Part shown: one piece after another, positions 11,316 to 23,565 of the stretch
Numbering within the stretch: the stretch's first letter is position 1
Layout of the letters: each line of letters begins with the position of its first letter
Origin: Plecoglossus altivelis
Taxonomy: Eukaryota; Chordata; Actinopteri; Osmeriformes; Plecoglossidae
Assembly (NCBI GenBank): GCA_036571765.1
Contig: BROE01000009.1
Span: 12,150,904 to 12,214,903, forward strand
Direction of reading: 5' to 3'
Length of the DNA stretch: 64,000 nucleotides
Program-made: the position numbers and the translations under genes
Notes under the pieces: model-generated
The model's database searches: none
Seen by the model: only the letters and a program-made list of their open reading frames with translations
What the model was told of the DNA's origin: nothing

Positions 11316-11984
11316 GGTTGGCACGCAGTGCTGGCAGTACTCAAGTTCCTGATAGCTTTCAGGAGCCTTTGATGTGCTCTGCCCTCCCTCCCTCTCTCTG
11401 CCCTCATCCTCCATCCCCCTGCCCCCGGCCTCCCCCTCGCAGGAAATTGCATTCTGTCCACTGCCACAGCAGATAAATGAGTCAGGAGAGAAGGGCTGCA
11501 CACTGTCACCGGCCGACCTGTCCTGTCTCGCGCCGCAGTCTGCAGTGTGTTAGCCGCGTGTGTGTGTGTGCCTCTGTCCTGCTCCCATCACTGCCCCCCC
11601 CCCTTCCAAGGAGAGAGAGGGACTACACACCCGAACACACGCACACACGCACGTGTACATGCATAAGTGCGCACACACACACACACACGCATGTGCGACC
11701 TCACCAACACAGGTGACACAGGCGCACGAACAAACAGTCTTCAATACACACGTGTGTGACAAAACCAACACTCATTCCTGACCCTAAATTCAGACAAATA
11801 AATATACAGAACAGGAATAAATGTGGACACGCCAGCATGAAGACATCAGCCACAGTGGCAGAAATACTAGTCAGACACCAGCAATGCTGACATATTTAGA
11901 GACCAACCAGACACACAGACACCAGGGGAAAGAAAAATTCCTGACCGGGTCAACAGCATGGATTTCTTAACACTTACCGACAAT

Positions 11985-12085
11985 CAAGGTGTGTTTGATT
12001 GATCCAAAGCCAACAATCTCACGTGACTGGCCTGTTGTTTTCATTACCACAGGTCAGATAAATCAAACCCTTCATATACGTGACA
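11985..12085. promoter_or_regulatory. Candidate conserved non-coding element
   Basis: Complex sequence with AAGGTGTG (T-box half-site type), TTTGATTGATCC, CTCACGTGAC (perfect CACGTG E-box) and TCATTACC. An inverted pair GTTTGATT / AATCAAAC brackets it. It is not repetitive and has no coding potential; enhancer function is inferred. Confidence 0.25.
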
Positions 12086-15000
12086 AGAGTACGTGACAGA
12101 GGTCTGGGGAAAAAAGCACCCAAGAGATGGAAGGGCCTACTGCTGATAAGGACTCTCTCCTCTCAGCTCCCTGTCACATCCAATGACATCAGAGAGGGAC
12201 GAGATGGCCTGGGAGGAGATGGTCTGGGAATGCTGAGGAGGTGAGAGGGGGCGGCTCACGCGATGGGGACCCCAGTGCCACTTCAGGGTATGGATGAGAC
12301 CCGAGCGCTGAGGTCTGAGGTCATCCTGCGTGTGTGCGCCTGGCGTCGGCGTGTGTTCCAAAGCTACGCGTGTCCGTACGCGCCGTATGGTATGTGAGGT
12401 CATGTGTGTGTGTGTGCGTGTGGATGCGGTCCTGACTGGAAGTGCGTGCGTGTGTTTGTGTGAGATCATAAGCGCACATGAGAGAGTGGTGTCAGCCAAC
12501 AAGTATGTTTGATTAGCGCTCCAAGCAGCCAGGCTAGTTTGTGAGTTCCACAGAGGGTGACATCAGCTCTGCTGCTAACCAGCAGGCCAAGAGCGCTCCA
12601 CCCTGCTCCAGCTCCAGGCCCCGTTAACCTCCACCCTCACGGTCACGGTCCCTGTACCACACATCATCCAGTCCTGCATGCCTCCCCTTCATGTTATCGC
12701 TGGTTGACAGTTAGCTGAACTGGTTGAGCACATCTTTTCAATCAGAACGTACTTTTTTAAGGAACAGTTAACATGCGGTCCCGACATGGCCCACAGGCTC
12801 AAACCTGAGAACACTCACATCGACGACCCTCGCTAAAACAGACTTCTTGACATCTACCGACAAGCTTTAGGAATAGCACAACATAGTTCATCCTATTTTG
12901 TAGGTCAATGGAATTTGTTGATATCCAACATACAGTTTATACCAGACAATCTAATCAGTCATTGGTTAGACTTTTTTTTGTCTCAAAATGATTTGACAGA
13001 TGCAGAAATAACTTCTCACAAAAGCATGAATGTCCAGAAACAAATGGTTTCTATGTGCATGTCACATCAAGCCAATACAACTCAGTCTTTTTACAGACAC
13101 CAGAGATTCCCAGTTAAGGGACTTATTTGCATCACAAGACAGGGTTTTTTTTTCTCCAATTTGGGGTTACATTTGTGGCTTAGGATAAGCAATCAGAAAA
13201 TCTGCAAATGTGAAAAGCAATACAAGACTGTTGTCAGTGCCCCTGTTTGGTACACTCATACAGAAGCCTGAGTAGACTGTTCCGGATGCTTCCAGAGCAG
13301 AGGACAGGAGATTAAAGAAGAGTGGAGTTTGTTCCCTCCAATGTTCTTAGAGGCTGACAACACTCATTCAGACAATTGGAAGCCATGAGATTTATATGTA
13401 ATGTGGCCCATTGACTTCAACTGCCTTTAATTGCCCTCCTGTTTGCTCTAAGTTCTTCCTAGGGAATGTGTGGTAGAATCGGTTGTTGGTTGCTGTTATT
13501 GTTGTTTGGTTGTTGTTTAGCCTGTGGTGAAGCTAATCAGGTCCATATGCGGCTGTGTGCGGGCAAAACCAGCCAAGGAGACATGTGCCAGTCTATTTAC
13601 GTTCCTCTCCTTCTCTCTGTCTGTTTGTCCATCTCTCTCCCTCTCTCTCTTTCTCTATTTCTCTCTGTCTGTTTGTCCATCTCTCTCTCTTTCTTTCCCT
13701 GGCCTGTGTTGATTCAGGACAGTGTTGCTGTTGATGGTAGCAATCCTGCATGCGATGAGTGAAGAAGTGCAAGGACACCACAAGGTGGTTCACTCACCAG
13801 AACACACGCACACTCACACTCACACACACACACACACACCCCATGTGACCCCTCGCCCTCTCCTGAGCAGATGCAGAGAGCCCACCTCCAGATCGCTGGG
13901 GCACCTGATTGACAGCTTGTGAAGATACAACAACATGGGCTCCATTTAGCTCAAGTGCCACACCACCATCACCTTCTGGCCCCCCTGCCTGTCCCCTTTC
14001 CTCCTCCATTGCCCCCCCCCCTCCTCCTCCCCTCCACGTCCCACGAGGAAACACACTTGAGCCAAAGCATTTCAGAGCAGGAAGTTTCCTGGGGAGAAAA
14101 GGTTTCGTTTCGGGTCAACGTGCACCGCTGCCACAGGGGAGGGGGGGGGTGTTGGAGAAGGGGAAGGGGGGATGGAAGACGGGGGGCTGGGGGAAGGGGG
14201 AGACGGACTGGACATTTGGACATTTGCAGTTGGACAGAAGGAGAGAAAGTAAAGGGAAGGATGGAGGGGGAGTCTGGGGGGAGTCTGGCTGCAGGGGGGG
14301 GGCACGCAGCGCTGGAGGGCTGGGTGTCTGGAGGTGGAAAGGTGAGGTGAGGTGGTGTGAGGGAGGAGGCACCTGGGATTGAGGTGTCAGGGCCGTGTTT
14401 ACCTGACGAAGTAAAACATTAGACACAAGCGCGAGGAGGAAAGCTTGCCGAATAACCTTCTCACCCCTTTGCCAATCACTCCCGGAGAGGTTCCTGCCCC
14501 ACCTTTACTCCCTGGCCGATATGCTCGCTTGTTGGAGCAGCGAGGATAAGGGCTGGGGGTGTATGGAAGGAGGAGGAGAGGGCGGCGTGTGAGATGGCGA
14601 GGCAGTTAAGAAAGTGTGGTGGGTTCGTTGATGGAAGAAGGAGTAGAGAGGTTGGATTGAATGGAGAGGAGGAAAAGGCTGGGGTGTGATGGAGAAGGAA
14701 AGCGGGCAATTGGGATGGTTATACTGTGTTGGTTATAGGGTAAGTGAAGAGGAAGGAAAGAGGGCTGGGCGCTGAAGAAGACCGAAACCTGCTGGGATGT
14801 ATGAGGTATGGGTTGCTGATGGGACGGAGAAAGTTATCATACTTTTTTGCATTCTTCTTCCTCTTATATTCATCTCAACTACCTTTATCTAACATCACCA
14901 CACTGGAGGAGAGACATCGGCACCCTCCACTTAAACTCGGCTTGTTGACGTCGCCTCTGCTGACCCCCTGAGCCCTCCCCTCCCTCCCCCCCCCCATTTG

Positions 15001-15539
15001 CACCCACTGAGCAGCACCAGCAGACTACAAACAAAACCGTAACATCCAATCAGCGTCCAGGACCTCTCTTCTGTCTTGGCCCCTGATTCTGTAGAGAAGG
15101 GGCAGAAGGGGGGGGTGAGGGGAGTGAGGGGAGCGGGGGGCAGGAGCGGGGGCCCTCGGCCATGGTCGTTCGGCACTACGGCAACAGCAGTATCACATTC
15201 ATGCCTTGTTAGATTGTCTTTGACCCCAAACACTAAGCAGAGTGAAGCCACTTGGAAGCACGGCGGAGGACGCTCTCTCCTGACTTGCTTTGGAAAACGC
15301 CGACCTCTCCTCGTCTCTCCTTTCAGCTCCTATGCTCTCTTTGTTTCCATTTGCCTTTCGCATCCCACCCCGCACGCATACCTGCCAAACTTGTTTGTAT
15401 TTATGCCCTGTCGACATTCCCACCTCTCTTCACCCTCGTTCTTCTCCCATTACGCATCGGACCCAGTACCAGTCCTTCCTTCCTCAGTTCCCTCGCTCCA
15501 AAATAGATTTTTTTTTGTCATTCTCCAAGACAAATGTAA

Positions 15540-15790
15540 CTTTTCTGGACGCTCTAAATCTGTTTAGGCACATTTAATAGTGTCAATTATTGTGGGGCCA
15601 GACTGGGGACTTGGGCCGTTCTGTAGTCAGGACCCTTAATAACATTGGCTACAATGAGAAACAGATGCTGACCAGTTTGGTGCCTTTGAAAAAAGACATT
15701 TGAGTAGCTCTGCTTCAAATTTATGAGCCCCTCTCCACATCTGGGATTCTTTATAATTAAAACGTAAACTCCAAAGTTCTACTTCCACCT
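15540..15790. promoter_or_regulatory. Candidate conserved non-coding element
   Basis: About 250 bases of complex AT-rich sequence between repetitive flanks, with TTTAATAG, TCAATTATTG, CTTAATAAC, ACAATGAG (Sox type) and TATAATTAAAAC. The contrast with its low-complexity flanks suggests purifying selection. No alignment is available. Confidence 0.35.
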
Positions 15791-16174
15791 GTCAAATGTT
15801 GAAAAGATGAACATAGTAATGGGCTTTTTCCCGCACTGGTGGAGAAGGGGAGAGACAGGTTTGGACTTTTTTCTCTCTTCTCTTACCAGCAGGAGGGGCA
15901 GGGGGGGGGATGGTGGTGGGGTTGTGTGGGGCGGAGGGCACAGCAGAGGAAAGTTCTGGCGTGTTCCGTGGGTCCACAGGATAGTTCTGGCGGGTTCTTT
16001 GCGTCCGTAAAAGAGTTCTGGCGTGTTCTTTGGGTCGTCTCTGAAACTGCGGTTGAGCAGTGGCATGTTCGGAACCTCGGTCTGCCTGAAGCCCCTGGCA
16101 TCTGTCGTGTGAGCCGTGCAACAGGTTAACCAACCAGCAGCGTGGAAACAGCTCGGGGGAGGGGGTCAAACCAC

Positions 16175-16478
16175 CATCATGCCCACACGAGCCAGTGATG
16201 CCCTCACATGCACCAGTGATGCCCACACACGAGCCAGTGATGCCCACACATGAGCCAGTGATGCCCACACATGAGCCAGTGATGCCCACACATGAGCCAG
16301 TGATGCCCACAGATGAGCCAGTGATGCCCACACAAGCCAGTGATGCCCACACATGAGCCAGTGATGCCCACACATGAGCCAGTGATGCCCACAGATGAGC
16401 CAGTGATGCCCACACATGAGCCAGTCATGCCCACACATGAGCCAGCCATGCCCACACATGAGCCAGTCATACCCACAC
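16175..16478. repeat. 21-bp minisatellite, about 14 copies
   Basis: Near-identical 21-base units carrying ATGAGCCAGTGATGCCCACA run through this segment with few substitutions. Since 21 is a multiple of three, the minus strand stays open in all frames and gives seven-residue repeat proteins, for example one of the form WASLAHV; there is no start context, splice signal or domain to support translation. Confidence 0.95.
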
Positions 16479-16801
16479 ACACAAAAGACAGATGCCTTCT
16501 AACACATCCTTTCATGTAGCTAAGACACATTTTCTATAACTTTATCTTTTTGAAGGGAAGTGAATTACAGTAATATGTGGGCATTGTGAGCATGGACTAG
16601 ACGGAAACAAAGATTTCCGATCCCAATCTGACACTCAGACAAAACCCGGATACATTGTGATTAAGCTTAGCAGCTTTTTCCTAACTCCTTTTATTAGCTC
16701 ATAATGAAAGAGCAGAGATGGATTTGCCACTGCTGTTGAATAACATAATTGCCCATAATGGGGGTTTGTTCCAACAGATCAATGGGACCAACAGGAGCTG
16801 T

Positions 16802-17100
16802 GTGAGTGTGTGTGTTCAGGCGTGTGTGTTCAGGCGTGTGTGTCTGGGTGCGTGAGTGTGTGCGCTTAGGTGTGTGTGTCTGGGTGTGTGAGTGTGTGTG
16901 CTTCAGCGTGTGTGTCTGGGTGTGTGAGTGTGTGCGCTTAGGTGTGTGTGTCTGGGTGTGTGAGTGTGTGTGCTTCAGCGTGTGTGTGTCTGGGTGTGTG
17001 AGTGTGTGCGCTTAGTGTGGTGTCTGGGTGTTGAGTGGTGTGCTTCAGCGGTTCTTGGTAAGGGTGTGTGTGTTGTGTGTGTGTGTGTGTGTGTATGTGT
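16802..17100. repeat. Higher-order (GT)n repeat
   Basis: GTGTGT runs punctuated by TCTGGGTG, GCGCTTAGG and GCTTCAGCG form a higher-order unit of about 56 bases repeated four to five times. The last copy (about 17015-17060) has several clustered small deletions. Confidence 0.9.
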
Positions 17101-17202
17101 GTGTGGAAAGCCTCTTGAATCTCAAGCCCCTTCGTTAAATCGAATTAAGATCCAGCACCCAACAGATTCATTTTCTTTGTCTTTCTCTTAGTTTTTTTCT
17201 CT

Positions 17203-17292
17203 GCTCTCTCTCTCTCTCTCTCTCTCACTCTCTCTCTTTCTTTCTTTCTCTCCCTCCCTCCCTCCCTCCCTCCCTCCCTCCCTCCCCTCCTC
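17203..17292. repeat. (CT)n followed by (CCCT)n
   Basis: A pure CT run (17204-17225) passes into CTTT and then about ten CCCT units. Confidence 0.95.
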
Positions 17293-17339
17293 CTCCCTCT
17301 CTTCCCCCGGTGTGAGGCCGGTGCAGCCGGGAGGGGCTG

Positions 17340-17480
17340 TGCGAAGTAGCTGGAGGTTGGAGAGTGCAGGAGCTCGTGCAGCTAATCCCGCTGTGAGCGC
17401 GGCCATGTGGACAGCATTCCTGCCATTTTCTCTGCTATTACCAGATCACCGTAATTAAGTCTTCAGCGTTAACGGGTCGA
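17340..17480. promoter_or_regulatory. Candidate conserved non-coding element
   Basis: A complex segment directly after a pyrimidine repeat, with GCAGCTAATCCCG (a Pitx/Otx-like TAATCC core), GGACAGCATTCCTGCC (TEAD-like CATTCC), and CCGTAATTAAGTC. It is free of repeats. Enhancer function is inferred from motif density. Confidence 0.35.
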
Positions 17481-18059
17481 CCAGGCCGAGAACGGGACGG
17501 GGGCGAGAGGGGTGTATGTATGTGTGAGCGTGTGTGTGTGTTTGTGTGTGTGTGAAGGCCGGTGGGGTCGTGGCTGATCAACAGAAGCTTCCTGTGGCTA
17601 CTGGTGTTGGGGTGTGTGGGGGGGTGTGAGTGAGTGAGTGGATGGGGCGTGTACAGATGGGCAAAGTGTGTTGGCTTCTATGTGGACAGACACACATGCA
17701 TCTTAGAAGTGATATCCAGTAGAAGCACAGGAAGGCCGACAATCAGTAGGTACATTCAAGAAACCTCCACCCCCCCCCCCCCCCACCCTCCCACTGTATC
17801 TTGTCCACACCCACCGCCCCTCCCAGGTGTCCTGGTCCCTAATGGGCTTCTGAGCAGCAGCTGCCTCAGGTGTTTGCTGTACATGCCCCCACCTCCACCT
17901 CCACCTCCCCCTCCTCCCGTCTCCACTGGTAACTCACCAGTAACACTGTCAGCTGTGAAAGGGGAGCATGTGTGTGTGTGTGGGGGGTACAATATCTGCA
18001 GGTGTCAGACAGTTAAAACCAGACCAGCGCTGGTTCCCAACAACAACATAAAATTGTAC

Positions 18060-18415
18060 AGCCTTGGAAAAGAGAGCAGGAAGGGAGGAGGCCAGGAGAG
18101 GGGGGGGGGTCTGTGTTCAAAGGAGAGAGGTTACACTGCTGTCCCTGAGGGAGAGAACTTTGCACAGTATGGAGGGAGAGGAAAGAGAGAGAGAGAGATG
18201 GAGAGATGGAGAAGAGAGATGAAAGAGATGAGAAAGTAGAGAAGAGAAACTGAACTGTGAGGCAGAAAGAGATATGAAGAGTGGGGGGGTGTGAGGGAGA
18301 GTAAGAGAGTGGAAGAATGAGAAAGACAGAAGAGGAGAAAGAGAGAATAGAACTGAGAGGAGAAAGAAACGCAGAATGAAGGGGAGAGGGAGAGTGAACG
18401 AGGGAGAGGAGGGCC
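18060..18415. repeat. Long polypurine tract
   Basis: About 350 bases dominated by GAGA, GAAAGA and GGAGA on the + strand with few pyrimidines. Tracts of this size can adopt triplex (H-DNA) structure. Confidence 0.9.
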
Positions 18416-18670
18416 TCTTTGTGGATCATTGGCAGATAATGGGCTCATTAGGCCAAACGTAGCTTAAAAGGCTCTCGCTCTCTAAACAAACAGAACAGGC
18501 GCTGAGGAGATGGACTTAAGGGCCCGACATGGAGAGAGATATAATGAGGCCCCCCACCCCTGTTCTGCCCAGCAGAGTGAGGCCTACCAACGGGCTGCCT
18601 GCTCAAAATTCCCTAACTATCATTCCGCCCCTCATCAAGCCTCTGTTTGGAGGAGCTGCCAACAACCTAG

Positions 18671-18999
18671 CAGCCCAGCCTGCCCCCCCCCTCACAGCCC
18701 AAGCCTGCCCCCCTCACCCACTCAGTGCCCCCCCCCCCCCACAGCCCAGCCTGCCCCCCCCTCACAGCCCAGCCTGCCCCCCCCCTCACAGCCCAGCCTG
18801 CCCCCCCCCTCACAGCCCAGCCTGCCCCCCCCCTCACAGCCCAGCCTGCCCCCCCCCTCACAGCCCAGCCTGCCCCCCCCCTCACAGCCCAGCCTGCCCC
18901 CCCCCTCACAGCCCAGCCTGCCCCCCCCTCACAGCCCAGCCTCCCCCCCCACCATCACAGCCCAGACTGCCCCCTCCACTCTCACAGCCCAACCTCGCC
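18671..18999. repeat. C-run minisatellite, 23-25 bp unit
   Basis: About ten copies of CACAGCCCAGCCTG followed by a C run of seven to nine. Copy length varies only in the C run. The minus strand carries regularly spaced G runs and could form G-quadruplexes. Confidence 0.95.
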
Positions 19000-20358
19000 C
19001 CCCCACACACACACACACTCACACACACTTGCGCTCACACACATGCACCGGTTTACACATGCCCGCACACAAAAACACACATCTGGTACGCTGTCCATCT
19101 GTCTGTCTCTCAGTCTCTTCCTCCTCGCCTGACCCCTCTCCCCTCCTTTCCCCCCCCAATCAGCCTCCCCTTGAGCAGCAGTCCAGCTCATAGAACAGCC
19201 CTGCTGTGTCACCGAGTACAGGGCGGCCATTTTGAATCATCTGGTGGACTGATTCAGACCTGCCGAAAACACCTGCAGTGATTTCTTCCTTCCCGTCACC
19301 TCGTAAAAGTGGTTAACACACGACGTCATGCTATATTAATCACTCATGATGCTTAATAACTCAACACCATCATCGTCCCTGTACCTCTCCCAGGCCCCTG
19401 CACAGCCAAGCCAATCCTCCAGGGGACACAAATAAAATATGACTAAGTAGGAGAAATGTGATGTCCAGTGTTTAAGGCTCGTGGTTAAAAGATATGTTGT
19501 TCACATCAGGCTTGCCACAAGTCTTGGGGGAACTTGAATTTCCATTAAGCAATAAGGAACTGAGTTGGGCCCGCAAAGCATCGCCGCTAAAGAGATCCAT
19601 CTCTGTTCATGCTCCAGACAATAAGTGAATTCCTTGGGTGGTTTAAATTGATCTTTTATGACAGAGTGACTGAAGCGTTTCCATCTAGCGTGGCTACAGA
19701 TTCAGCTAGTCTCGCGCAGGCCTTTGGCACTTCCAGAACAGTACTCTGTCAACTCCTTTGCAATCAACTCGGGGAAATGGTACCACAAAGCGCAGCCATC
19801 CAAACGCCATGAGATTTACGGTGAGAAGAGCTAAAGAGGTTCTCCTTCCAACGATTCAACAGCGTACTGCCATACCCTCTCCTCCTCCCCCTTCATCTCC
19901 CATCACAGCACGTTTGCCTTTTGTTTGTGCTTTATTAAGACCAATATATTACCCAAGCAGAGGAGCGCATTACTGGCCAGGATGGAGGAGAGGATAAAAG
20001 ATGGCGGGATGGAGAGGGGTCCGGAGGGGCGGTTCCTCTTCATCTACAGCTGCTTCCTTGCTCATCACGCTGAGAGCTAACATGAAACACACTCACGCTA
20101 CAGCCTCTCTCTCTCTCTTTCCATCTCTCTCTTCCTCCCTCTCTCTGTTTCACATCTGTCATCCATTACAGGCAGGGAGGACTGCGCCTCTGAGGGGACT
20201 TGCGGTCCCATCTCTCCTCTCCTCTCCGAGGGGAAAGGGGGGAAGAAAGGAGAGAGGGAGAGAGAGAAAGAGAGAGAAGGGGGGCTTGCAGATGGTTCTG
20301 ACTACCAGATCTGGGTCCAGACACAGGGGTGGGAGGGACTGGTTGTGGGATGGGGGAT

Positions 20359-20384
20359 GGGGGGGGGGGGGGGGGGGGGGGGGG
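20359..20384. repeat. Homopolymeric G run (26)
   Basis: Twenty-six consecutive G bases; its true length is uncertain because such runs are error-prone to sequence. Confidence 0.95.
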
Positions 20385-20934
20385 CAGCCAGGGGCGACTT
20401 GATCCTGCCAGCATGCACTCCTTACTGTTTCAATCATGCAGGGCACAGACCAGCTGCCTCTCGCAACACAACAGGCTGGGCTGGAGCCAACATGGCCGAA
20501 CACTTTGGTGCAGAGGGGACAGAAGGTTGCGAAAGGACTGACCTGCCACGAGTCAGAGCCCAGCCCTGTCGAGGGAGGACAGACCTGGAGATGCCGTGGT
20601 TGAAGCTCCCCAGCAGGTCTGGTCGAGGGCCCATTTCAGAGTCCCCTGGACATTTTGGAAAAACATTCCAAAGCTGACTGTGGACAGGTCCTCTCCCTGG
20701 GAAACTCTCCACTGCTCAGATAAGTCAACCCTGACAGGATGAAACAGCTTTGAAAACACAACGAGTCGCTCTGACACATGCAGGTCTCCACGCTAGGCTG
20801 CAGAGGTCCACAGGGCAGAACTTTCACCTTGTAAATGACAGGCAGATCTGAAGGAAAGAAGCTACTCGAGGAGAATCTATTACACCTCATCCCCACTCTG
20901 CTGGGAACCCCTACTTGGTATGTGTGTTGTGAAA

Positions 20935-21300
20935 AATGGGGGGTATTGGTATCTCGGAGGGCTTGAGGCTTGGCCTGGGGTTAATAGTGAGGCTGGCGTT
21001 AGTGGGCAAAGGAGCGAGGAGGCTGGTTGGGGGGCTTGGGGCTTAGCGTGCTTTTGGGTTGTGAGAGTGGTGGTGCTGGGCTGGGGTCGGCGGCTTAGGG
21101 CTGAGGTGATATTCTGGGCTGGGCTGAGGTGACTGGGTCTGAGGCTGGTGCATGTTGGGGCTGGGGCCTGGGGGCTGAGCTGGGGGCTGAGCTGGGGGCT
21201 AGAGGCTTAGGTCCTTGGGGGCTGTGGTGGTCTGTAGACTGGGGCTGGGCTGGAGCTCAGGCTGGGGACTGGGCTGAGGATGGGATCAGGCTGAACAGGG
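20935..21300. repeat. Degenerate GGGCTGGG-rich repeat
   Basis: Loosely repeated GGGCTTGGGGCTTAG, GGGCTGGGGTC and TGGGGGCTGAGC blocks over about 350 bases, rich in G triplets on the + strand. No exact period holds throughout. Confidence 0.65.
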
Positions 21301-22318
21301 TCCTGGGATATCGAAAGTCAAGAAGTGTTCCCTTTGTCCTATATAATAGGTCTCTAAGCATGAGTATATACTCTCCTGAAGTTATGCATCCACTCCCGTT
21401 TTACCAAGAGGGTTGGAGTGAGCATATTTTAGTTGTGGAACGAGTAGCCCGGTTGGCTGGTCGGGTGGGGGTATGCGCAGTGGTGACCTGAATGGAGCGG
21501 CCTCTGATCTGTACAGGCTGGCTTAGGAGGCGTACATGAAGAGATTGAGTTGCTGTGAGGTTTGGGTCCGAAACAGGAACAGCCGAGCTAGGGTGTGTGT
21601 TTGGTGGTGGATGGGAGCTCTTTGTTAGGCTTGCACATTCCCTCCGTCACCAACACACACACTCAGCGCACCTACAGTTATGCACCATACGCAAGACACA
21701 CCTTCACCACCAACACATGACAGTGCACACGACGCGAAAAAAGAGAAAGGATGGTGTGAAAAGACAGGGAAACGACCCACCCCCACTTCATTTAATCATG
21801 CTGGCACTTTCCTCTCCAGCACTGTCTGTTTCAGCGGCACGTTTACTTATACATGAGGTGAAAGTGACTAATGCCAAAACCGACGGCCCCCAAACCCAAA
21901 ATGTTCAACGTCACCCGCAGGTAATCATTTACACAGTTTGTAATTTTCTGTTCCGTCCAATTTTCTTCTGACCTTTTCCGTGAACCTCACCTCATTCTTG
22001 TCTCTTAAAATGGAATTTGCGTTTGCGTTCAGGACACGTACTCGCTCTTGGGCTGCCTGACGTTTTAAGGGGTGGCCCGGTGTATTTTGACATGCTGTAT
22101 AACGCACATCCAAACTTACATGCAGCGTTAGGGGAGCGACCCTGCTCCCTCCTGGGGTTTCACGCTCCGCTGATGGCCTCCTGGTGATGCTTATCCTCTC
22201 TCGCTCTGGGTTCTTTTAATTCTCCAGCGAAGGAGCCCGGCAGAGACTCAAACCAGGTGGCGGGGCAGGGTTACTTGTGCTTACACAAAGGTGTGGTGGG
22301 TGCCTTTGTGCTGGCGGA

Positions 22319-22360
22319 GGGGGAGGGAGGGAGGGAGGGAAGGAGGGGAGGGAGGGGGGG
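22319..22360. repeat. (GGGA)n repeat
   Basis: About ten GGGA or GGAG tetranucleotides ending in a run of seven or more G. Confidence 0.9.
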
Positions 22361-23404
22361 GTATTTGTAAATACTCCAGCGTTCTACGACAGGAACGTGA
22401 CCTTACTGTTTGTTTACTGCCTCTGTTCACCGCCTTGGTCGGCCAGTCTATTTTTGTTTTGCGTTCGCCACGTGCATTTCAATGACTCACTGCAACAGAT
22501 TCATTGTCCCCTGCACCTCATTTAAGCGTCTACAAACTCATAAACGCCTACAAAACCCCCGGATGGCCAAACACACACTAGCAGCAGCAGCCAGGCCAAG
22601 CCCAGCCGAGGCTCCGGCATGGAGACATATAAGACCTGTGAATTGTCGAGGGAGGGAGGGGGGCTGCATCACAATAGAGCTGGCAGCCCTGGAGGAGGTC
22701 GTTAGAGCCAGGACCAGCCAGCGGCTGCTGCTGCCTGCTACAGTCTACAGCCTCAATCACCGACCTGGCACCTGGGGCCCAGACGACCAGGGGGGAGGCC
22801 AAGGGGGAGTGGAGCCGGTGGCCTAAGTTGGCCTGGTGCTGTTACAGTGAACGCAGGAGCAGGTCCAGACCAAATAGAGGGCTTTTTCAGGAGAGCTGCT
22901 CTAGGTCCCACCCTTCATCTCTATCACATATCCCCAGCCTGTACCTTGTTCATCTCCCTTCCTCTGCCCAACACACCCAAACACACCATGAACACAACTA
23001 CACTCATCAACTCTCACCCCCCCCCCCCCCACCCACCTCATAGCTCTCAGTGTCTTCATCTTTCTCCTCACTGTCCCCATTGGTCTCACTGCATTGGCTC
23101 TGATTGTGGTGGAGGGTGAGATGGGGGGAGGGTTAGATGGGGGAGTAGGTTGCTGGAGGAGAAAGACATGTTACATCATCTATTTACTTATCCAGGCAGG
23201 CTGGCTGGAGCTATGCTCTGTGAGTTTGGGGGTGAAAGGTGAAGGACGCCAGTGTAAATGAGTCATGACCAAACGAAGGGGTTTGGAATGTGGGTGCACA
23301 AAAAGCCTGGATACACACACACACACACACAGACACACACCTCCCTTCATCAGTGGCACCTCTCAAAAGTCGGGGCTTCAGCCCACAGAGTTTGCACACT
23401 CAGC

Positions 23405-23565
23405 AATGGTGAGATTATTTACTTGTGATAAAAACCAATTAGGAGTCCTGGTATTTCCTAACCTCCATTCAATACAGACTTTCCTTTTGCTACTCAGCAA
23501 AACCATTAGCGAGAAGTTTTTAAACTCTTTAAATTACTTCCTTTCCGATAATGATGCAGCACACA
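23405..23565. promoter_or_regulatory. Candidate conserved non-coding element
   Basis: A complex AT-rich island with AGATTATTTACTTG, ACCAATTAGGAG, CCATTAGCGAG, TTTAAATTACTTCC and GATAATGATG. It is free of repeats and follows a CA microsatellite. The density of TAAT/ATTA cores again suggests a developmental enhancer, by inference only. Confidence 0.35.

Larger units (their letters stand above)
9650..16170. other. Gene-free intergenic DNA, middle part
   Basis: No exon with splice signals or a recognisable domain was found. The region has a C run near 9850, a diverged CCAGAC/CAGACC repeat at about 10028-10125, CA runs at 10433-10455 and 11640-11690, G/A-rich stretches at 10640-10735, 11244-11315 and 14140-14340, and complex sequence at 11985-12085 and 12700-13270 that could be conserved non-coding DNA. 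Confidence 0.7.
17480..23400. other. Gene-free intergenic DNA, right part
   Basis: No exon was recognised. The stretch contains C runs near 17770 and 23017, a (CCACCT)n run near 17888-17910, a long purine tract at 18060-18410, a GC-rich minisatellite at 18671-18999, CA runs near 19003-19030, a 26-base G run at 20359-20384, GGGCTGG-rich sequence at 20935-21290, and a (GGGA)n run at 22319-22360. The sequence between 19200-19830 and 21300-22250 is complex and otherwise featureless to me. Confidence 0.7.

Noticed and set aside
16166..16530. Minus-strand WASLAHV / CGHHWLM repeat proteins
   Set aside because: Artefact of a 21-bp minisatellite open in all frames.
18510..19281. Proline-rich ORFs of 227 and 250 residues
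   Set aside because: They run through the C-run minisatellite and adjacent CA repeats; the same DNA is open in three frames.
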